Source: Methanobacteriota archaeon (lineage in GTDB: Archaea > Thermoplasmatota > Poseidoniia > Poseidoniales > Poseidoniaceae). From it: a stretch of 64,000 nucleotides of DNA. Shown piece by piece: positions 60,017 through 64,000 of the stretch. A program made the translations under genes and the position numbers. Positions within the stretch are counted from its first letter, which is position 1. Each line of letters starts with the position of its first letter. Location: contig PBGP02000017.1 of NCBI GenBank assembly GCA_002720095.2, positions 1 through 64,000 on the forward strand, read 5' to 3'. The notes under the pieces were generated by a model, which had not been told where the DNA came from, did not search any database, and was given only the letters and a program-made list of their open reading frames with translations.

Positions 60017-60802
60017 ATGTTTGGAATGAGTGATCCAGAGCAAGTAATTACACAATTCGAAAGATACGCTGATGAAGGCAGATTAGAAATCGCAGAAGTA
60101 ATGTCGACAGAACTTGTTCAAAGAATGCTTGAAGAAAAATCTAGAAGTGTTCAAACTCAAGAATTATTAATCAGAACAATAAGATCTAATGCCTCGATTC
60201 TGTTAAGGAGAAACAAATTTTCACTATGTAAAAATTCCTGTTTACTTTTAAGAAAACAAAGAAAACTAATCAAGAAAATGATTAAAAAATCAAATCAAAA
60301 AAAACCTCAATTCTTTGATATCAACGCCTTAGCTAATGATTATGTTATTTTAGGATGCGCTGAAATTGGACTGAAACATTACTTTAGGGCTAAAAAATCG
60401 TTAAAAATCGCTAATAAATTACGTCCAGCAGATGTTGAAACGTGCATTATCATACTTGAAGCTAAAATTTCGATAAAAGGTACCTTAAAAAACTCTAACT
60501 CAGATCATAAAAAATTAATTAAGGCATTAGACAACTGTGGCCCAGTAATTCTAGATGACGGTAAATTTGTATTTCAACCTAAAGGTTATTTAAAAAAGCA
60601 GGTAAACCAGTTGGTCCTTAGAATTGAAAATATATGTAATCATAATTCAATTGAAAATAATTTCAAAAATGAATTAAAAAAGAAAATCGGCATCATTAAT
60701 AATCAAATTATGGAAATAACTGAAGGGAAGCGCGCTGCGAATGCTGAACTAGCTGAAGCTATGGACAAATTAGATGCTAAAACAGATTATTACTCGTACT
60801 AA
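60017..60802 (+). CDS. Helical-repeat protein, unknown
   Basis: About 261 residues from ATG 60017 (MFGMSDPEQVITQFERYADEGRLE); ATG 60026 is another choice. It is helical throughout, Lys-rich, with a TPR-like pair near 115-145 (YVILGCAEIGLKHYFRAKKSLKIANKLRPAD). The C-terminus is a charged helix ending in LDAKTDYYSY. There is no signal or membrane helix. It diverges from the Fap7-like kinase (71 bases) and is followed after 2 bases by the initiator tRNA on the other strand. The family is not recognised; a link to RNA or ribosome work is only suggested by neighbours. Confidence 0.65.
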   Translation: MFGMSDPEQVITQFERYADEGRLEIAEVMSTELVQRMLEEKSRSVQTQELLIRTIRSNASILLRRNKFSLCKNSCLLLRKQRKLIKKMIKKSNQKKPQFFDINALANDYVILGCAEIGLKHYFRAKKSLKIANKLRPADVETCIIILEAKISIKGTLKNSNSDHKKLIKALDNCGPVILDDGKFVFQPKGYLKKQVNQLVLRIENICNHNSIENNFKNELKKKIGIINNQIMEITEGKRAANAELAEAMDKLDAKTDYYSY

Positions 60803-60804
60803 AA

Positions 60805-60879
60805 TAACGAGGGATGGATTTGAACCAACGATCTCCGGGTTATGAGCCCGACGGGATATCCAGACTACCCCACCTCGTT
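60805..60879 (-). tRNA. Initiator tRNA-Met (anticodon CAT)
   Basis: The acceptor stem is AACGAGG with CCTCGTT plus discriminator A, so position 1 is A and pairs with T at 72, an initiator feature. The anticodon stem carries the three-G/three-C run (CGGG-CTCATAA-CCCG) that marks initiators, and the following GGAGATC resembles archaeal initiator tRNAs. The T stem has one mismatch (GTTGG against CCATC). No encoded CCA. Confidence 0.9.
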
Positions 60880-60979
60880 AAATTAGCCCTAGAACAACTC
60901 ATACTTGAATATTGGAGTTGAAAACTCAATAATTATGAATTTTAAAACGGTGACTTTTTGGACTAGTAGTCATTAGCAT

Positions 60980-61786
60980 ATGCAGAAAAACATGTTTGGT
61001 AAGCGAAAATATCTAGGTTCAATTTTAGTTATATTAATGATTTCTTCTGGATTGAGTGGGTGTACGGGAGAAGAAAATGTAGAATATTCAGGACCCATAG
61101 ATATTATACTTATTTTGTCCGCTAATTCAGGAACACTACAAATCACCAAACAAAATAACAATGAAACTATTGATCAACAAACAGAGAGTGTTTCAATAGA
61201 ATTTGACTTAAGTAACACAACTTCAGGAAGTGGAGACATTACAGGTTTTGCAATTAATCCAGGGGATGGCTCTGAAATAATTTACTCTAACGGGAGTGAA
61301 AATGGGGTTTTCACTCATGAATACTTAGTTCATGGTATATTTAAAGCTGAGATTACGGCAACAGACTCAGAAAATAACCAGAGGACTATCACTCGCGAAA
61401 TTAGGGTAGACTATAACCAAGAACATAATAACCAGAACACTGCCAACCCAGATGTAGTTTGGGTCGATTACATAGGTCCTTCAACTGATATCCCTATGTG
61501 GATAAATGTAACTAGTGAAGTTCAGAACGTTCCTGGTGGACCGTTAGCGGGAATCTTAGGGGGAGATGATCCAGTTACTGTTACATGGACATTATACGAT
61601 GCCTCTGATAATGTTGTAGGAAACTCAACAACAGCAAGTATTCAAGATGGTGAGTCAGAAACCTACCAATATCAAGCAGAAATGCCAATCTCAATTAATT
61701 GGAGATTAGAAATTACATTAGATGATGATATCAATGTAAATACAAATAGTATTTTCGAAATTATTTATGACCATTCCGGGATGTAA
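60980..61786 (+). CDS. PKD-domain lipoprotein
   Basis: 268 residues. A signal with lipobox LSGC (Cys28) is followed by a PKD-type beta-sandwich: INPGDGSEIIYSNGSENGVFTHEYLVHGIFKAEITATDSENN contains the D-G-S...H-x-Y...G-x-Y/F-x-V pattern. A second beta domain (VTWTLYDASDNVVGNSTTASIQDGESETYQY) resembles CARDB. No enzyme motif. It should sit on the outer face of the membrane; function unknown. It precedes radA by 84 bases. Confidence 0.8.
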   Translation: MQKNMFGKRKYLGSILVILMISSGLSGCTGEENVEYSGPIDIILILSANSGTLQITKQNNNETIDQQTESVSIEFDLSNTTSGSGDITGFAINPGDGSEIIYSNGSENGVFTHEYLVHGIFKAEITATDSENNQRTITREIRVDYNQEHNNQNTANPDVVWVDYIGPSTDIPMWINVTSEVQNVPGGPLAGILGGDDPVTVTWTLYDASDNVVGNSTTASIQDGESETYQYQAEMPISINWRLEITLDDDINVNTNSIFEIIYDHSGM

Positions 61787-61870
61787 ATTCAGTTTCACTT
61801 TCACTTTTAGTTTTAATCTACCCTCCGTAGTTAATTCATATACTAACGAGAAAACAGACAATCAAGAGGG

Positions 61871-62896
61871 ATGAGAATGACAAAGAAGAAAGTCGAAGAA
61901 GAAGTGGGAGAACATGAGGAACTAGTGGTTAATGTGGCAGAAGAAGAACGCACCATAGATGACTTACCAGGGGTAGGTCCTGCAACAGCAGAAAAATTAA
62001 GAGAAGCTGGATTTGATGATTTAATGGCCATAGCCGTAATGAATCCAGCAGATTTAGCTGATCAAGCAGAACTTGGAGAGGCTGTAAGTTCAAGAATAAT
62101 AAACGGTGCCAGAAAAATGGCGAGTATTGGCGGGTTTCTTAGCGGTATTGATATTTTGGAAAAACGTAGAGAGGTGCTTAAAGTAACTTCTGGATGTCAA
62201 AGTATTGACGAATTGCTGGGAGGAGGTTTTGAAACTAAATCGATTACTGAATTATATGGAGAATTTGGCTCCGGAAAAACACAATTTAGCCATCAATTGG
62301 CTGTAAATGCTATGTTACCACTCAAAGAAGGTGGTTTGTCTGATGATGATACCCCTGCGCATGTTTTCTTCATCGATACTGAAGATACATTTAGACCTGA
62401 AAGAATACGACAAATGGCTGCAGCTAAGGGATTAAACCCCGACGAAGTTCTGCAAAGATGCCATGTTGCAAGAGCTTACAACTCAGCTCATCAAATGCTG
62501 CTTGTAGACGAAGTCAAGAAAGCTGCAAGTGGAATCAATGTTAAAATGATTGTTGTAGACAGTGTCATTAGCCACTTTAGGGCTGAATTTATCGGACGAG
62601 GAATGTTAGCTAACAGACAACAGAAATTAAATAAGCATTTAAAAGAATTAAAGCAGCTTTCAGATGTTAACAATGCTGTTGTACTAATTTGCAATCAAGT
62701 AATGTCAAAACCAGATGCTATGTGGGGAGATCCTACTAAAGCTGTAGGTGGGCATATAATCAGTCATGCATCTGCATTTAGAGTTTATCTAAGAAAGGCT
62801 AAGGCTGGAAGAAGAATTGCTAGATTAGTCGACAGTCCCAATCTACCTGAGGGAGAAGCTGTATTCAGTGTTATTGAAGATGGGCTAACAGACTAA
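61871..62896 (+). CDS. radA: DNA repair and recombination protein RadA
   Basis: The archaeal RecA/Rad51 recombinase that catalyses strand exchange. The 341 residues start with a charged tail, then a helix-hairpin-helix domain (DLPGVGPATAEKLREAGF, about 31-48). The ATPase core has Walker A GEFGSGKTQ (130-138), Walker B VKMIVVDSVISHF, the L1/L2 region with RGMLANRQQKLNKHLKEL, and NQVMSKPDAMWGDPTKAVGGHIISHAS. Both ATG 61871 and ATG 61877 could start it; GAGGG precedes the first. It is followed by ftsZ after 85 bases. Confidence 0.97.
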   Translation: MRMTKKKVEEEVGEHEELVVNVAEEERTIDDLPGVGPATAEKLREAGFDDLMAIAVMNPADLADQAELGEAVSSRIINGARKMASIGGFLSGIDILEKRREVLKVTSGCQSIDELLGGGFETKSITELYGEFGSGKTQFSHQLAVNAMLPLKEGGLSDDDTPAHVFFIDTEDTFRPERIRQMAAAKGLNPDEVLQRCHVARAYNSAHQMLLVDEVKKAASGINVKMIVVDSVISHFRAEFIGRGMLANRQQKLNKHLKELKQLSDVNNAVVLICNQVMSKPDAMWGDPTKAVGGHIISHASAFRVYLRKAKAGRRIARLVDSPNLPEGEAVFSVIEDGLTD

Positions 62897-62981
62897 CGGA
62901 TTTTTAATTTAACTCAATTAATTAATCTTTTATCTTAAAAATTATCGACAAATTCAAATCACTAAGTTTAGAACTCGAGTT

Positions 62982-64000
62982 ATGCGACACCTCATTGAGC
63001 GTGTATTAGAGTTAGAAACTGATAAAGAAATACACCCTGTAACTGACGAACAACTACCCCCAAGCAACGATCAGGCTTTAGAGACGTTATTAAGAACATT
63101 AACACCTAGAATTAGAGTATACGGTTGTGGTGGTTGTGGAAGTAATACAGTTAATAGATTAGCTCAGGAAAATTTATTGGACGATAACTATGTAATTGGT
63201 TATGCAATCAACACTGACGCACAACACCTTCTCAGAATGGACGTACAGAATAAACTACTTATTGGTAGGACTGCAAAGGGACATGGAGCAGGTGGTAATC
63301 CCGAAAAAGGAGAACAAGCAGCCTATGAATCTGAGAGAGCATTAAAAAAAATTGTTGAAGAAACCGATTTAGCATTTGTGACTTGCGGTCTTGGTGGAGG
63401 AACTGGAACGGGTAGTGCACATGTCATTGCAAAATTAGCTAAAGAAAGAGGAGCACTAACAATTGCTATAGTAACTTATCCATTTAATTCTGAAGGAAAT
63501 ATGAGAAAAAGGCATGCGGAATGGGGTCTGGAAAGATTGCGAGATATCTGTGATACTGTTGTAGTTATGCCCAATGAAAGGCTGTTACATGTTGAAGGTG
63601 TTAAAGATCTACCAATTAGTTCTGCATTTAGGGTTGCAGATGAATTACTTATGAGAAGTATTGCGGGAATTACAGAACTGATTACCAAAGACGGCCTAGT
63701 GAACCTCGACTTTATGGATTTAAAGAGTGTTATGGAAAATGGTGGGGGTGTAGCAATGATTGGTTTAGGAGAGTCAACTGGGATTAACAGAGCTACAGAA
63801 GCCACCATGCAGGCATTAGAATCTCCTTTATTAGATGTTGATTTTTCAGACGCAAGGGGAGCTTTAATTAATGTTGTTTGTGGTCCATCTCTTACCTTAG
63901 GAGAAGCTGAAGAAGCCGCTTCAGTAATTAGAAGTAAAATCAATCCAAATGCAAAAATCATTTGGGGGGCTACTGTAGACGAAAGTATGAATGAGGAATT
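62982..64000 (+). CDS. ftsZ: Cell division protein FtsZ (C-terminus beyond the window)
   Basis: 339 codons are present from ATG 62982 and run off the right edge. FtsZ polymerises with GTP into the division ring. The first 45 residues (MRHLIERVLELETDKEIHP...) are an archaeal-style extension before the GTPase core. Then come VYGCGGCGSNTVNRL, the tubulin signature GGLGGGTGTGSAHVIAKLA, YPFNSEGNMRKRHAEWGLERLRD, VVVMPNERLL and GGGVAMIGLGEST. The full length is probably about 360-380 residues. Confidence 0.96.
   Translation, partial: MRHLIERVLELETDKEIHPVTDEQLPPSNDQALETLLRTLTPRIRVYGCGGCGSNTVNRLAQENLLDDNYVIGYAINTDAQHLLRMDVQNKLLIGRTAKGHGAGGNPEKGEQAAYESERALKKIVEETDLAFVTCGLGGGTGTGSAHVIAKLAKERGALTIAIVTYPFNSEGNMRKRHAEWGLERLRDICDTVVVMPNERLLHVEGVKDLPISSAFRVADELLMRSIAGITELITKDGLVNLDFMDLKSVMENGGGVAMIGLGESTGINRATEATMQALESPLLDVDFSDARGALINVVCGPSLTLGEAEEAASVIRSKINPNAKIIWGATVDESMNEE

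Noticed and set aside
63476-63961. Minus-strand 161-codon ORF at the right edge
   Set aside because: Antisense to ftsZ; its Ser/Leu-rich composition is what reverse reading of a conserved gene gives.
1-64000. Search for rRNA, CRISPR arrays, insertion sequences, integrases and phage genes
   Set aside because: Nothing with direct-repeat arrays, transposase motifs or rRNA sequence was found; gene order looks like a compact chromosome core with accessory surface genes.

Overview
The window looks like chromosome from an AT-rich marine planktonic archaeon of the Marine Group II type (Candidatus Poseidoniales, Thermoplasmatota) or a close relative such as Marine Group III. The archaeal core markers are RadA, an FtsZ with an archaeal-style N-terminus, Gar1, archaeal-style phosphoglycerate kinase, an initiator tRNA of archaeal type, and a gamma-alpha fused 2-oxoacid:ferredoxin oxidoreductase. 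Other genes look bacterial: GpsA, class II (E. coli type) dihydroorotase, MogA, a GST-fold protein and an IRP-type aconitase. Together with giant FG-GAP and Fn3-like surface proteins and GCTD-type repeats, this mix matches what is known of surface-ocean Marine Group II genomes. The assignment rests on gene content only; no rRNA is present. Genes are very tightly packed (many 4-nt ATGA or GTGA overlaps), and no stretch over 300 bases lacks a gene. I see no CRISPR array, IS element, prophage or rRNA.

Layout. 0-2.7 kb (minus): a translationally coupled set of a fold-type I PLP enzyme, a fold-type III PLP decarboxylase and the start of a membrane protein. 2.9-5.7 kb: dihydroorotase (minus), diverging from an AstE/AspA-like deacylase and MogA. 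5.7-8.6 kb: an EF-hand membrane protein, a DUF2892 protein and tRNA-Leu. 8.7-11.5 kb: GpsA, a small helical gene, a DtxR-type iron regulator and a membrane protein. 11.6-17.3 kb (plus): an ABC-2 exporter pair, an anchored surface protein, a Gar1-zinc finger fusion and a TPR membrane protein. 17.3-30 kb (minus): AhcY, a 2261-residue FG-GAP surface protein, an unknown protein, aconitase and a membrane TPR-cyclophilin.

30.1-34.8 kb (plus): KorAB, two membrane-anchored proteins and tRNA-Gln. 34.8-36.4 kb (minus): GST-like protein, small membrane protein and aldo/keto reductase. 36.5-38 kb: a NUDIX-metallo-beta-lactamase fusion. 38-43 kb: DsrE-like protein, TPR protein with a Cys-rich tail, two unknowns and a flavoprotein with a Cys-rich tail (all minus), with an aquaporin diverging from the flavoprotein. 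43-47.4 kb: a putative double histone-fold protein, M24 peptidase, PqqB-like hydrolase, tandem-ACT protein and orphan DNA methyltransferase. 47.5-54.2 kb (plus): Pgk, a small protein, purple acid phosphatase, a lipoprotein hydrolase and an MTA/SAH-deaminase-like amidohydrolase. 54.2-60 kb (minus): Ca2+/H+ antiporter, Fn3-like surface protein, CDP-alcohol phosphatidyltransferase and Fap7/AK6-like kinase. 60-64 kb: an unknown, initiator tRNA-Met, a PKD lipoprotein, RadA and the start of FtsZ.

Functional themes. Central carbon metabolism (aconitase, KorAB, Pgk), the SAM cycle (AhcY plus a possible SAH/MTA deaminase) and phospholipid synthesis through G3P (GpsA, CDP-alcohol transferase) fit an aerobic heterotroph. 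A large set of secreted or anchored proteins points to degradation of, or attachment to, organic matter. The least explained items are the double histone-fold protein, the Cys-tailed cluster at 38-43 kb, the PLP-PLP-membrane operon, the Gar1-zinc finger fusion and the UBA-like tail of the giant surface protein.
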